64,000 bases of DNA from NCBI GenBank assembly GCA_941918925.1, contig OW799234.1, positions 111,823,128-111,887,127 of the forward strand, in the 5' to 3' direction. This document shows positions 11,431 to 23,841 of the stretch, piece by piece (positions within the stretch are counted from its first letter, which is position 1; each line of letters opens with the position of its first letter). This DNA comes from Phyto melanocephala. Its lineage: Eukaryota; Arthropoda; Insecta; Diptera; Rhinophoridae. A program made the position numbers and the translations under genes. A model generated the notes under the pieces. The model was not told the origin of the DNA, ran no database searches, and was given only the letters and a program-made list of their open reading frames with translations.

Positions 11431-12811
11431 AAAAGGAAATTTCTATATACAGTGGACGTCTAGCAGTATGACTAAAGGTTCAGTTAGTAGATTTGTATCG
11501 TGATAATACAAAAAAGCGGTCAAAATATGTCCGTGCGTGTTACTGTTTTTTAATGATGTATAGAAAATTTCCGTGAGGTAGAAATCTATAGAAAATAAGC
11601 TTTTACGAAGAGAACGTAATTCACTGAACATATTGTTAAGGAGAAAAAGAGACAAAACTTCTTTTTTAATAACAGACACACACGTTTTAACGATACTGAG
11701 AGCTGTTAAGCAAAACAATACAAATCTATTAACTGAACTATTATATATTATCAGGCCTATTCGTACAACAAAAATAAAAAATTTGATTTAAATCTTTGTA
11801 AAACAAAGTTCGTCGGGTTTAAAATTTAAGCCTATTGCTTTTTTAATTGTACAAAGTTCTGACTTAGGCATGTCAAACATACATACTGATTTAATGGCAC
11901 CTAAAATTCCATATTCTGAAGTCTGTACCTTTTGCAATTTTTAACCGCTGCAGAATTTTAAAATAAAAATGAAAGCTAGACATCTTGAAATATAAAAAAG
12001 ATGCCAATAGTGGTTTCTTAACTTAAGAACTTTTTCTGAGCAATTTATTAAAGAAAAATCCAAAAATGTGTTATTTTTTGGTTCACCTGAATAAAGGCAC
12101 TTAATTATTTTTTAATATTTCTAAAGTAAGCGTTAATTTTTTGTACGGAACTGAGTGTTCACTTTATGTTTGTATGTCTGGAAATTAGCTTTAGTAACTT
12201 TTATAACTTCCGACTGGAAAAGATAAATCTGAAAATATATCCAAGAACTACTGCCGATTTACAATCTATCGTAGAAGGGGTATCTTGTAAAATAAATTAT
12301 ATATTAATAGCAAGTTGATCTTTTATTCAGAAGTTTAGGCTACTATTATTCAACCGGTTTTAATAAAAACCATTTAAAAGAAATTATCCTACAGATGTGC
12401 CCAATCTTTATCTTATTAAAAACCGGTTCAATTTTTTAGAAGTTATAAGCGTTTAAAGTTCTTACTAACATATGCGCAAAACATATGTTAAATCAACAAT
12501 GTCATCAACATGAGTTTAGTCATATATACAACAATATTATGGTCGAATTGGTCGACCCCAAAACATGCCATGTTCAGTAATAACTTTTCAGTAATAACTT
12601 TTCCATCTCTGATCTACTTCTACGACATTAAAAAAAACATAAATGAAATTATTGTATGCGTTGTACAACGTCTTTATCTAGAATCCGACGACATACAACT
12701 CCTACGTTAGATTAAAAATTGATCATATAATTATTTAAAAAGCAATTTTATGCTCAAACTGAAATGTGTGCTTACAATATCTAAAGCTTTCAATGTTTTT
12801 TATTATTATTA

Positions 12812-12873
<62 letters not shown>

Positions 12874-15800
12874 TGTACGTGCAAGACTTCAAAACGGAAA
12901 TTCGTCCATGTTTTTTTAATGCCTTTCAAGTATCACGAATCATTTTTTTTAGTTTTTAGTTGAACTCTTTTCGTTAAGAGATATGTATACTTTATAGAAA
13001 AATATTTTCTGTATGTTCTGTCGTATATAGACTTATTTCTGTACTAAATGAGTACAATATTGTACTTTGGCTTTAGTTTTCTAATTTCTCTTACGTATGA
13101 GTTAAGATGCATCGTATTAAAAACTTGTGGTATTATTTTGACACAAAATCTACATGTGTTGATCAGTAAATCGTACTGATATACAAACAAATTATTACCC
13201 TATAATTTTGTTATAGCACCACCTTTAAGATTAAGTACGTCACAAAACATACATTTCAATAATTTGACAATGGCGCCACCTAGAGAGAGTACAATTTTTC
13301 GATTTTCGTTTTTGGCATTAAATCCACTTAAATTTAAATCATTTTGGTTTCAATGTACAGACACTTTTTAATAGTTCAACTCTAGCTCCATCTAGGGGAG
13401 CGAAAATTTATAATTTTTGTTTCGACATAAAAGCTGTGAACATGAGTATTTTGTTTTATAAATATAGTATTTGGAAATAAATGGACCACAGCTTCACCCA
13501 TTAGATCCAAAATAAAACATAAACCTAACATGGATCGACCATAAAATAAGTTACTTTAGTTACTCTTTTAGTTCCAGAGATCTTGCGATAGAAATTATTA
13601 TTATTTGGTTTTTAAAGTTTGATGTACTAAAAATGGTACGTAGTACTTCTATTTATTTTTTTTTTTTGTCCTGTATAGTATATGAGCACCTCTTTTGCAT
13701 GGTTAACAAGTTCTCTGCTAATCCGTGTATATGTTTAATTTTCTTTTTCTTTTTTACCTTGCTCGGTAGTTGCTGGTTAAAAAATATACTAATTAGTCAT
13801 GTTTAAATTAAGCTTCATAACAAACCAACCAACCAACCAAACCAACAGAAAGAGTGGTACTTTGAGCACTAAAGAAACAAAAAAAAAAAAACAACAGAAA
13901 TACAGAAGAGACGACCAATAAAAAAGGAATTCACAAAGGAATGATATTATCTGGTATATGGAGTCTAGTTTCTTTTTTTTTTGTGTTGACTTTAAATAAC
14001 TTAAAGTCATTTTGAATTTTGTGAATATGTATGCATATTATGGATGATTAAAATTAAAGTTGTCCTTTTTAATAAATCTCAAAGAGTTTTAAAACATTTT
14101 CCATTTTTCTTTCACATTTAATTAAAAGTAATTATATGTAATACATGTATATATCTTATTTAATATTTAGTTTAAAATTTTTTATTTGAATATTTTCTGT
14201 ATCCTTTTCTTTTTATGCTTATTATCTTGTCTGCACTTGTTATATGATTTTATTCCACACTTTTTTTTAAATTTTTAATTTTTAATTTTTTTTATATATT
14301 CACTAATTTTGCAAAATGTTTGTATACCTTGTATAATTATTTGAAAAAAAATGTACACATCCGTTTTTAAATAACAATACCCAAACAAATACGTCTACGA
14401 CGTTATTCTATCCAACTACAACTGAAAGGAAAATTTTTCACTAGCCAAATACTCTCTCAGTTAACTATAATCCAGCCAGCCAGTAAAGTATCTATTTAAA
14501 GCTTTTCATTTGTATTTCAAATGTCTTCAATATTTACAAGAAAGAATTTAGATAAAAATGTATACAACAGCTTCTTTCATTGAATGTGAATTTTTGTGCA
14601 CAAAAACAAGGATGCTGTATCCGCTTTTTTGTTTCTTGTGTATTTCAAAAGGATTCTGCGCAGTTCTGTTTAAGGGTTTGGACTTTTATGGATTGTGGAT
14701 TTTTAGTAGATTCAATAGAAAAGTTTTCCAAAACTGCCAAAAAGAGATGGTTGTATTTATGTAATTGGAACATGTTCTCCTGTGTGTTGTGCATAAAGGG
14801 GAAGTTTTCTTTTATGTTGTGTACTTTTCTTTTTCAAGTTTATATGTATGTAGTTGTTATGCTTGTGTTGCATTATTTATGTTGTCAAATAAAAGTAGGA
14901 CAATATTATTTCTTTGTGTTTAAGCATTGTTATCATTGTTGGTGTTTTTTTTTTTGCATTTCTTTTTGTACATTCTCATCTATTTACTATAAGGATTCTT
15001 TTACTATAATGACGACTAGAGTATGTAGAGAATATTTTTGTTTATGTTGAGGTTTTGTTTATGTTTTGGCTCTATTCGTTATATTTTTTTATTACTTTTG
15101 TAAACTATTTTAAGTGCTTATGATGAACTGTTATGTTGTTGTAAGTATGGCTTTGGTAAGTATTAAAAGTAATAAAAATGGATTTATTTGTTGAATACCT
15201 TAGGAAAGGTAAGAACTACTCTAGCTGTCTTTTATCAATATTATGTAAAATTATGTTATGTTGTTAATTTTAACTTGTTAAAGGTAAAGTGAGTTTCCGT
15301 CTTTCATAAAGGGCCCAAGTTAAGGCTTTCAATATCGATTAAGTTTCGGTAAGTATCGAATTCCGTAATTCGGACCCAATAATACTTTTTTGAGGAACAC
15401 TGTAGGCGCATTAAGGTGAGAAACTCATTTATGAGGAGCTTAATTAAGTGGAAATTAATAATTATCACTTGCAAAAATATTATCCCTTTGTTGTTTGTTA
15501 TTATTTGTAATTCCCTTTTCCCTTTTTCGCATTTTTGTAATGGACGTAAATTTGTGCAAAGGTTAAGTTGATCGGACGTCTTAGTGTAGAGAAAAATAAT
15601 GTTTCAAATTCCGTTATATAATTACAAATTACTCACGCGAAAGGGCAACCATTTTATCGCATTAGGAGGGCTTTAGTTCAAGTAGCATGAACTATGTTAG
15701 CGCCTAGTTTTTCTATTCGGGAGGCTTATAGGCAACAACTTCTCTACATCCTCTTCACATCGGATTTTGAAAATCTTTTTGTCTTATTTGTAAGGTCCGC

Positions 15801-15984
15801 AATCCTAAATTCATTAGTGTCCGTCCATATAGTAGTTGACCGATGGTCTGTGTCTGTCTGCAACGGAGCATCAGTCAAATAATAGCCTAGCAATGCAATC
15901 CCCACCATTGTACAAATTACAAAATAAGAAGCATGCCCTTGGAATCAGAGAAAGGGCTTAATAAGCTACAGACAATCAATCTTT
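11431..15984. other. Long AT-rich non-coding stretch
   Basis: No gene was recognised over about 4.5 kb. It includes an (ATT)n microsatellite at 12801-12873. Between 14550 and 15130 the minus strand is rich in A and C, like fly 5' leaders, but no exon boundaries can be fixed. An apparent 156-codon plus-strand frame in that segment is Cys/Phe/Val-rich low-complexity translation and is not called. Confidence 0.4.
12801..12873. repeat. (ATT)n microsatellite
   Basis: About 24 ATT/TTA units with one ATC interruption. Translations of this tract (poly-Ile, poly-Tyr) are artefacts. Confidence 0.95.
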
Positions 15985-16440
15985 TTAGTACCTGGTTGGC
16001 TATGAAAACCTCGACTGGTTTAGTATTAAAGCAGCTGGCTCTAAAGGTTCACAATTTAATAGTGCCTTAAAACCAAAAGCTGCAGGTGAGAGAAACCCTA
16101 GTATTATGCAGTGTTGTTCTTCAAAACTAGGACCTCTAAGACTCCCAATATGTGGATCGGATCGGATCCTATCAAATCCCATAATTTAGGTACTCTTAAG
16201 GCTATTCGGACTCAGTTTATCACTAAGCCAGATTACATTGTGCCAACAATTGTGCAAGAGGAACATACGAAAAACGATTCGATGGTCTCCCAAGCATCTT
16301 CTATGACGGCATTAAGTTCTACATCTCTATGGCACAAAAAGAACATTCGGTGGTGGGCCTGCCGATATGCTTACGGACAAGAGAAAAATCCTTGTTGGGT
16401 TTAAATTTTTCACAATTTAAACTCTTTCTACAACCCTAAA
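15985..16440 (+). pseudogene. Coding-like remnant of unknown origin, frame broken
   Basis: One plus-strand frame reads from about 15992 (LVGYENLDWFSIKAAGSKG...) through GPLRLPICGSDRILSNPII before a stop. A second frame then reads GTYEKRFDGLPSIFYDGIKF, AQKEHSVVGLPICLRTREK and LLGLNFSQFKLFLQP to a stop near 16430. Both have the mixed composition of real protein, unlike their surroundings, and the frame switch suggests decay by indels. No family was recognised. A decayed gene, a retrotransposon ORF remnant or a retrocopy are all possible. Confidence 0.35.
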
Positions 16441-18350
16441 TTAGTGTTATTTACAACGGCATCTAAATAACAATGTTCGAAGAAGGACGATCTTCTAAAA
16501 AAAAATATTTTAAACTTAAAACTTCACATAAATCCAATACATTTATGTCACAATTTTACAGAAAATTTTAAAATGAAAATAATTTTGAAGAAACTCAACT
16601 TTTCGAAATTATAACAATCTCTAATTTATAAAAACTAAAAGAGATGTTTAAGAGTCAAATTTCCATAGAAAATCAGTTTAATAAACCCTTTATAAACCTT
16701 TAATCACTTTAATGAATAAGGCAGTTAATATACTATAGTCTTGAAATAATTTCATAAGGTCTTGCATTTTGAAGCGTGTGGAAAATTTTAATTTATTAAT
16801 TTTATTATTCAAAAATACTAAATTTAAAATAAATGACATAAAAATTTTATTATTGATATGACAATTTCTTATTTTACCTTTTTTCAGGTTCAGTTTGTAT
16901 AATTTATGTTTAATTTACTTCAAATATCAGTTAAAAAATTATTAAAAACAACAAAACTATTAAGCCTAATATCACTCCATTTCTAATACATCTTCATATA
17001 ATGATTCTAAAATATCCTTATTCTATTTAATTTTGGGAAATCAGTTTTGTTGTATATTTTTTCAAAGTTCAAAATATCGTTATAAAAATAATTGTGTTTA
17101 TTTTCTTTAAAAATGTGCCAACTTACCACATTTTTATTTTCATTTATTAAATTAGGAATATGCATTTTTAAACTACTTATTTTAAATATAAAATTTTGCT
17201 TTTGGATTAAAAACTTTTTTTTTGTCTGTTCCAACCTACATCAACCACAAAGTGTTAATAAATGCGGCGAATTTACTCTTAATTTGCCAGAAATTTCACC
17301 ACCATCATCTCTCATTAAGCATTCGTTTCGCAACACAACCTTTCCAAGCAAATCTGAACAGGCATTTTCTCTCTCCTGAATGCGACATTTGTACCTTTTT
17401 TTCTATTTGCTACTTGTTTTGATTGCCAAATTCGTAATCACGTAAAATACACAGCAATCAACAAAAGCAACAATAAAATCACAGTACGTTTTTCGGGATT
17501 TTTTTCATGTTGAGCCTCCTATGGCGCAATACAATTTTTTGTTTGAAAAGAAGTATGCACATACATACATATATATGTGGATGTGTGGAAAAAATATTTA
17601 TATATTTATGTTTATGTTTGTGTGGTGGTTAACAAAAATAACAATGTCTATGTTGTTGTAATTATCTATGGCATAATCCCTTGGTATGCGACGACGTAAA
17701 TAAAATTTACAATATGTGAAGTGTATGCTTCAGAAGGATATTAAAAAAAAATAAAAACTGAAAAATAACATACAGCTTATAACTACAAAGTTATAACAAC
17801 AAACAATAGATGAGGAAGAGAAAATTGTGATAATTTGAAGAGAACATAGGTATGTGTTAATAACAGCGTTGTACTTTTGCAAGCAATATTAGAGTGTGAG
17901 GGTAAAAGTTATTTCCAATATTTTCAGCATTTGTATATTGATTGTGGTGGACAATTAGAGACAATTAGTTGTGGTAATATGATACGCAATAGAGATACAG
18001 TCTTTATGCACAAGAATAGAAGTGACCGAACTGGAATGAGTTTTTATAACATGACCCCAAACAGTAAATATTTCCGTCTAGCTCATCGCAATACTGTTTT
18101 CTAGGCTAAAATTACGGTTATTACGGAAGTCGATAAGTTGTCGGAGGCGATTGATAACGATCTATGCGGGCAGCAAATCAGGTTTTAAGGCCCTGACATT
18201 AGAAAACATTGACTCTCAAAATTTCCTGCAATACAAGAGTGAGATAAATTCACATGCAAATTGCAAAAATATAATTGGAGATGATTAAGCCCACAAATTA
18301 TGCATAATAGGATCATTTGTGAACACCATCACCTTGGAAAATGCTAAACC
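16441..18350. other. AT-rich stretch with unassigned short frames
   Basis: Mostly featureless. Two short protein-like stretches lie on the plus strand (17877-18104 and about 18150-18290). They have no recognisable motifs and no supported boundaries, so they are not called as genes. Confidence 0.35.
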
Positions 18351-19225
18351 CTCTTGTATTTGTATTTATTTTTTGGTTTTCTTATACAACAAGACAAATT
18401 ATCTTATAAATAATATTATTAGAATCAGAACAGTTATTCCAGAGACGCATGGTCACGATAGCGAAATTAAGTAATACTTCTCCTCCTTATTAATATTGAA
18501 AACTGTAATCTATCATAGAGATATTTTGGCTCCTTTGTCGTTATAATTTTGTGAATAAAAATTCTATTTTTGAATCTTAAATAATTGGGAAAAGACATGT
18601 TGAATATACGGCATGAATATTGGGTTATACGATCAAATTTTCTTAGTCCATGAATGTAACGAATAATGTTATTATAACTCGGTGTGAGTTTTCTCATACC
18701 ATTTGAGTTGCAACCAGTAAAAATTTCTGATGAGTAGAGAAGTGTTGTGCAGTAGATATGCTTTTGCCAAAAGGATTTTAACCTTCAACGGGGTAAATTG
18801 TTGAGTGGCCCATACATTTCGCAATATACTGTATGTTCTGCCACACGCCTGGCTTATTTGTTCCGACCAAGTTAGAGATTTGTTAAATTTAACACCCAAA
18901 TTTCTATCTGTGTTTACTATATCTATTTCTGTGCCATCAAGAATAATATTGACGCCATCATATATAAGGGTATTATTTTTTCTTATTATTATGCATTTTG
19001 ACTTTGTTGGATTAAGGCGTAATCCATTTACAGATGCCCACGTAAAAATTTTCTCAAAATCATATTTCAATTCCCAATTTTTTTCCGTGATTAATTCCTT
19101 GGAACAACTTATATACAACTGAACGTCATCAGCATACATATGTATTTTAGAATATAGTAGTTGTTGTGGTAAGTTATTAGCATATAACGAATATAGCAAC
19201 GGTCCAAGTATGGAACCCTGTACCT
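18351..19225 (-). mobile_element. 5'-truncated CR1/Jockey-type non-LTR retrotransposon
   Basis: The minus strand carries the RT from QGSILGPLL to the C-terminal domain, then a short 3' UTR. The minus-strand 3' edge (about 18351-18375) is an A-rich short repeat of the AAATAC type, as seen at many CR1-like 3' ends. It breaks off at about 19225, consistent with 5' truncation. Confidence 0.75.
18467..19225 (-). pseudogene. Non-LTR reverse transcriptase fragment, frameshifted
   Basis: The product copied element RNA into DNA at the target site. Reading on the minus strand from 19225 gives QGSILGPLLYSLYANNLP (RT motif B region), then HMYADDVQLY with the YADD catalytic box at 19136-19125. Next come GLRLNPTKSKC, NLGVKFNKSLTWSEQI and RNVWATQQFTPLKVKILLAK. 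A frameshift near 18730 moves the reading to SSEIFTGCNSNGMRKL, PSYNNIIRYIHGLRKFDRI and MSFPNYLRFKNRIFIHKII, ending at about 18467. The endonuclease, the RT fingers and part of the palm are missing. The motif order fits CR1/Jockey-like elements of flies; the exact clade is inference. Confidence 0.8.
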
Positions 19226-20284
19226 GAACATAAAGTTTGGAAGATAGAAAAACGTGTCAGAAAATGGCAAAAACCTAACCAACCTTTTTAACAACTTTCT
19301 TAACAAATCGTGTTTTGAATTTTTAATAAGTATAAAAATTTTTTAAAAATATGTGGGAAAATCTGAAAAACTTTACAAATTGTTTATAAGTTTTTAAGTT
19401 ATATCAAAATTGGTCAAACATTCACGTATTTAATTGTTTATACATTTCCATGCCTAATTAATTATTAATAAGGTAAAAATTTCAAACACACATACACATG
19501 TATATCCCCCATACTCGTAATCAAATTTAAAATTTATAAAAATTTATGTTTTATAAACTTTCTATAATTGATGACTAGTATGGGGGTTATGCCATAAAGA
19601 GAAAGACCATGCGTCTTTAGCTTTTACTAATACATATTTCCAAAGTTTTTTGACTGCTTCTGTTTCTTATGACAAAAAAACGAAAATCTTTTTCTTTGAT
19701 GTTTAATATATTGATTCATACTTAAATAATCTTTACACGTAAATATATAAATCACATATTATAAAACTTGCAGAAGTCTTTGCTTCTTTAACATCTGACA
19801 GAGGGATGTCACAAGAAAGTAAAAACTAAACTTGAAACAATATATACACACCCACGTACTTATTTATAACATTTAGTCGTTGACATATCTAACTCTATGC
19901 AATCAATTAAAAGAGAGACGGCAACGTCAACAACAAAGTTAAGAATTTTCTGAATGTCTAGATAAAAAAACACACCTGAAACGTAAATAAAGGGGTTTTC
20001 AATAAGGGCAAGTCTCTGTTGGAAACAAATAATAAAAAAAGCACGTTTAAGAAATGGTATACAATTTAGTAAAATAACTGTCGTAACTTTGAATGAAAGA
20101 AATTTAATGCTCATTGAATTCTTAATATCAATATATATTTTGTGCAAAAATACTGCTCTAAGAATACAAAAACTTTACTGGAAAAAATAGAAAATAAACT
20201 TCTATAAGAATAAGTTTGTCTTCGGCCAGACAGAAGCTGTGTAGAAAATTTCAAAAACTCTTTTTTTTTCTAATTATAATAAAA
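19226..20284. other. AT-rich sequence without recognised features
   Basis: No gene or repeat boundary could be supported. Confidence 0.4.
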
Positions 20285-20429
20285 AACAAGTAGGAGCACT
20301 ATATTCGGCTGTGCCGAATCTTTTATACCCACCACCAATTTTGTGTACATTTAAAGCACAATATTTATTATTTTGTTAATCGCTATGGAATAATCTCTTT
20401 ATAATAAAATATGTATCACTTTCTTTGTA

Positions 20430-21040
20430 GTGGGTGGTTAAATTTTAAGGGCTTATGTTGAAGGTGAACTACACCTAGTTTTTAAACTTGTTTTTTGCAC
20501 TTCAATTGACATTTCTCAATCTCAAACTTACTTAATTTGATCCGTGGAAAGATACGCAAATGAGCAACGCGTTATAGTAATTCAAATTTTTTATTAAAAT
20601 GGGCGTTCAAATCATAATGCATTTTGTGCACTTTGTAATTCTTTTGATCAACATAATCGTTCAAATTCGTCCACAATCGGGAGAATTGTAAAAAATATTT
20701 GAATTTCTGCAAAACAGGTATGTATAAGATGTTAGAAAATCTGTGAATGCCTTCTTAGTTCGTTGAATGGGAACCATTGCTGTTTTTTGCGATAGTGTGG
20801 CAAAAGAGCAGTCAACCTCGACTCGTCATCATGCCCAACAATTGAGCATCAACATTGTCATTGAAAATTTGGACCATCAGATAGTGGAGTGGCGCCAAGG
20901 ATGGGGGGGGGGCCATTTGGCCGATATTTTGTTAAATACATAACTGAACCATACAAATATTATAATTACAAAAATAAATAATAATAATATCCTAAATAAT
21001 TTGTGTTTTATTTATATTCAACATCAATTTAACACCCTTT
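20430..21040 (+). mobile_element. Internally deleted DD41D derivative inside HINE-B copy 1
   Basis: The left end GTGGGTGGTTAAATTT and the right end TTAACACCCTT are inverted relatives beside TA. The 5' part encodes a degraded helix-turn-helix start (ERYANEQR-like, with the ATG now GTG). The 3' part keeps the transposase tail (GGGHLADILL). The catalytic core between them is deleted. The same derivative at the same internal position in copy 2 shows that it moved with HINE-B. Confidence 0.75.
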
Positions 21041-21044
21041 ATAA

Positions 21045-22130
21045 TTTCGATATGCTACTAAAATGCTTTCGTAAATGTAGTCTTTCAATGAAAGTGGGCG
21101 TTAAAGTAGGCGTGTCAATAAAGTTTCTGCTAATAAATACAACTTAGATATTTCAATATAGTCCTTTATTTTCCAAAAACCTTTGTGAATAGAGAAATCA
21201 CATGAATTTAAGATAAACCGTTATATGGGAGGTAGGCGTTAAAGTGGGCGTATCACCTAAACTTTTTGGCACAACAATTACATTGATTAGAAGGATATAC
21301 GTAGCAAATTTGATCATCATACCTCTAATTTTGGCGGTTTTATGAGCTTTTAAATTTCATTAACGGTAGATAACGTGAAAAGTGGGCGATATAGTAGGCG
21401 TGTCAAAGTTGTTTTTGCGAATGAGTCCAACTTAGGTGTTTCAATATAGCCCTTTATTATTCCAAAATCTTTATTAGTAGAGAAATTATATGAGTTGTAG
21501 GTAAAACGTTATATGGGAGGTGGGCGTAAAAGTGGGCATGGCACCTTAATTTTATGGCACAGTAATGACACTGCCTAGGGGGATATACGTAGCAAATTTT
21601 ATCATCATATCTTTAATTTTGGTGGTTTTATGAGCTTTTAAATTTCATTAACGGTAGATAACGTGAAAAGTGGGCGTTATAGTAGGCGTGTCAAAGTTAT
21701 TTTTGCGAATGAGTACAACTTAGGTGTTTCAATATAGCTCTTTATTATTCCAAAATCTTTATTCATAGAGAAATTATATGAATTTTAGGTAAAACGTTAT
21801 ATGGGAGGTGGGCGTAAAAGTGGGCGTGGAACCTTAATTTTCTGGCACAGTAATGATATTACCCAGGGGGAAATACGTAGCAAACCTTATCGTCATATCT
21901 TTAATTTTGGTGGTTTTATGAGCTTTTAAATTTCATTAACGGTAGATAACGTGAAAAGTGGGCGTTATAGTAGGCGTGTCAAAGTTATTTTTGCGAATGA
22001 GTACAACTTAGGTGTTTCAATATAGCCATTTCTTATTCCAAAATCTTTATTAATAGAGAAATTATATGAATTTTAGGTAAAACGTTATATGGGAGGTGGG
22101 CGTAAAAGTGGGCGTGGCACATTGATTTTC
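21045..22130. repeat. 288-bp tandem array in HINE-B copy 1
   Basis: The phrase TTATATGGGAGGT starts at 21221, 21509, 21797 and 22085, exactly 288 bp apart. Each unit holds GTGGGCGT(T/A)A(A/T)AGT, 'gtgggcgtggcacc', 'gtagcaaat' and 'taacggtagataacgtg'. The units are highly similar; the outermost are more diverged. Confidence 0.95.
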
Positions 22131-22743
22131 CGTTACAAAAAAGCACTTGACCAAAAAGCCAAGTGTGCAAAATTTCAGAGTCGTACATCCAATTTTGTTG
22201 CTTTTATGACGTTTTTGTTTTTATATATACCGAAAAATACACTGTGCGGTATAAATTTTCGTACATTTTTATCGGAACTCCTCTCCTAATGCATAGATTT
22301 CAACAATTTTCGGGAAAAAATATTGTTTTTACTCAGGAAATATATATTCGAAGTTTCATGAGTCTACGTTAATGCGTTTGGACACAATTCCATTTTATTC
22401 GATGTTTGAAGGACACGGTTTTTTCGACCTACTCTCGCTTTTCGAGCTATAACTCTCTTCCTAATATTCCGATTTAGCCCATTTTCAATACCAAACAAAC
22501 CTTGTCTATAAGAAAGATTCTGGCAAAATTTGAGCCCCCTAGCTTTTTCGGTGCGACCTCTATCGTGCTTTCAACAGACGGACAGACGGACAGACGGACG
22601 GACATGGCTAGATCGTCATCAAATCAAACCCCGATTCAGAATATATATACTTTATGGGGTCTAAAATGGATATTTCGATGTGTTACAAACGGAATGACAA
22701 AATGAATATACCCCCACCATTTTTTTGGTGGCGGGTATAATAA

Positions 22744-23190
22744 ATCAAATTTACCATTTGTTATCTATGTAGTGGTGTTCCTCCACTAAAGTCCATGCGC
22801 ACGTAAGCGGCTGGACTTAATTTAATTCTAAAAACACAGGTTTAAAAATTGAGGTCACCTCTTGGGCATGAGCAAGTGAGAACTGAGACATCACTTAACA
22901 CATAGTGGAAGTCTCGAAAGTCGTAGTCATTGAGAGATAACATGCTTCACAATTTATATTTCTTTTTCATACTAATCTTACTAAGCCTTCTTCATACGTA
23001 GAACCTACAGCTTCGTTGACAACAATTCTATCGAGACCTCTACTATTTACATTTCCTAACCAACCTGGATTTGATATAATGCCCTTTCAAGGCAAGTAAA
23101 GTATACCATACCGAGCTTCTTTAGTGTTTCTTTTACTGTTTTAGTTTCATTTATTAAATATTAAGAAAACCAAACGACTTATGATAAAAC
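22744..23190. other. Unassigned sequence between two HINE copies
   Basis: Somewhat richer in G and C than its surroundings, but no frame, RNA or repeat could be identified. Confidence 0.35.
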
Positions 23191-23841
23191 CAGTAACAGT
23201 GCTATATTCAGCCATGCCGAATCTCATATACCCTTCACAACGTGTAGTTATGCAATACAATTGTTTGTATCACCATTCATCTCATATAAAATACGTACAT
23301 TTATGTAAAAAACATACATATAAAAAACATGCCATTGTTAAATTATAAAGTGAGTTTACATATGTGTTTCTAAAAAAAAAAATTACAAAAAAAAATTAAA
23401 AAAAAAATATATATAAAAATAAAATAATAAAAATATAAATAATATATAAAATAAAAAATAAAATAAAAAATTTTTTTGGCTCAGCTGGGATTCGATGCCA
23501 CGTTTACTCTAACCTGTATATATGTATGTTGTTGTGTTTGTAATTGTGAAAAAAACGAGGTGGTCGTGGTTTTTTGCTCATATCTCAGAAAGTTATAAGG
23601 CGATTTTGCTGAATTTCAATAGCGATTCATTTCCGGATATTTCCGAGAGATTGATACCATACACAGATCTGAGGAACATATAGTTGCTTCTAAAAGTTGA
23701 TTTCAACCAACACACGGGCAGACGAACAGACGGTCAGGGCTTAATCGACTTTATGGGGTCGGAAATGAAAATTGTAGAAATTACAAACGGAATGGCAAAG
23801 CTATATATACCCTTGTGCACCACAGGTGAAGGGTATAATAA
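23191..23841 (-). mobile_element. HINE subfamily A copy
   Basis: In Helentron sense it starts TTATACCCTTCACCTG (23841 end), has a reduced GACAGAC tract near 23718-23738, an A/T low-complexity block (23365-23475) and the conserved phrase GCTCAGCTGGGATTCGATGC read on plus. The hairpin end is at about 23207-23223 and is degraded (ATTCAGC-CAT-GCCGAAT). Confidence 0.75.

Larger units (their letters stand above)
20285..22743 (-). mobile_element. HINE subfamily B, copy 1 (DINE-1/mini-me type)
   Basis: In Helentron sense (minus) the element starts TTATACCCGCCACC and carries a (GTCY)n tract (22573-22604). It has a four-unit 288-bp array, then a subterminal repeat GGTGGTGGGTATA. Next is a perfect 7-bp hairpin, ATTCGGC-ACA-GCCGAAT (20303-20319), and the end ...CTACTTGTT. 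The 5' TATACCCGCCACC pairs with the 3' GGTGGTGGGTATA as a sub-terminal inverted repeat. A 5' subTIR, a GTCY proto-microsatellite, a 3' subTIR and a terminal stem-loop are the known layout of Helentron-associated non-autonomous elements. No Rep/helicase is encoded, so transposition would need a helper. It carries a DD41D derivative at 20430-21040. Confidence 0.75.

Noticed and set aside
12735..12963. Poly-Ile/poly-Tyr frames
   Set aside because: Translation artefacts of the ATT microsatellite.
14580..15050. 156-codon plus-strand frame rich in Cys and Phe
   Set aside because: The composition is that of T/G-rich non-coding DNA read in frame. No signal peptide, domain or splice structure was convincing.
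17092..17379. 95-codon plus-strand frame ending ...FPSKSEQAFSLS
   Set aside because: The second half looks protein-like, but no acceptor, donor or homology could be supported, and the first half is T-rich background.
22089..22289. Frames reading MGGGRKSGRGTLIFRYKKA (also 45361-45543)
   Set aside because: They come from the last unit of the HINE-B 288-bp array and exist only because the array is duplicated.
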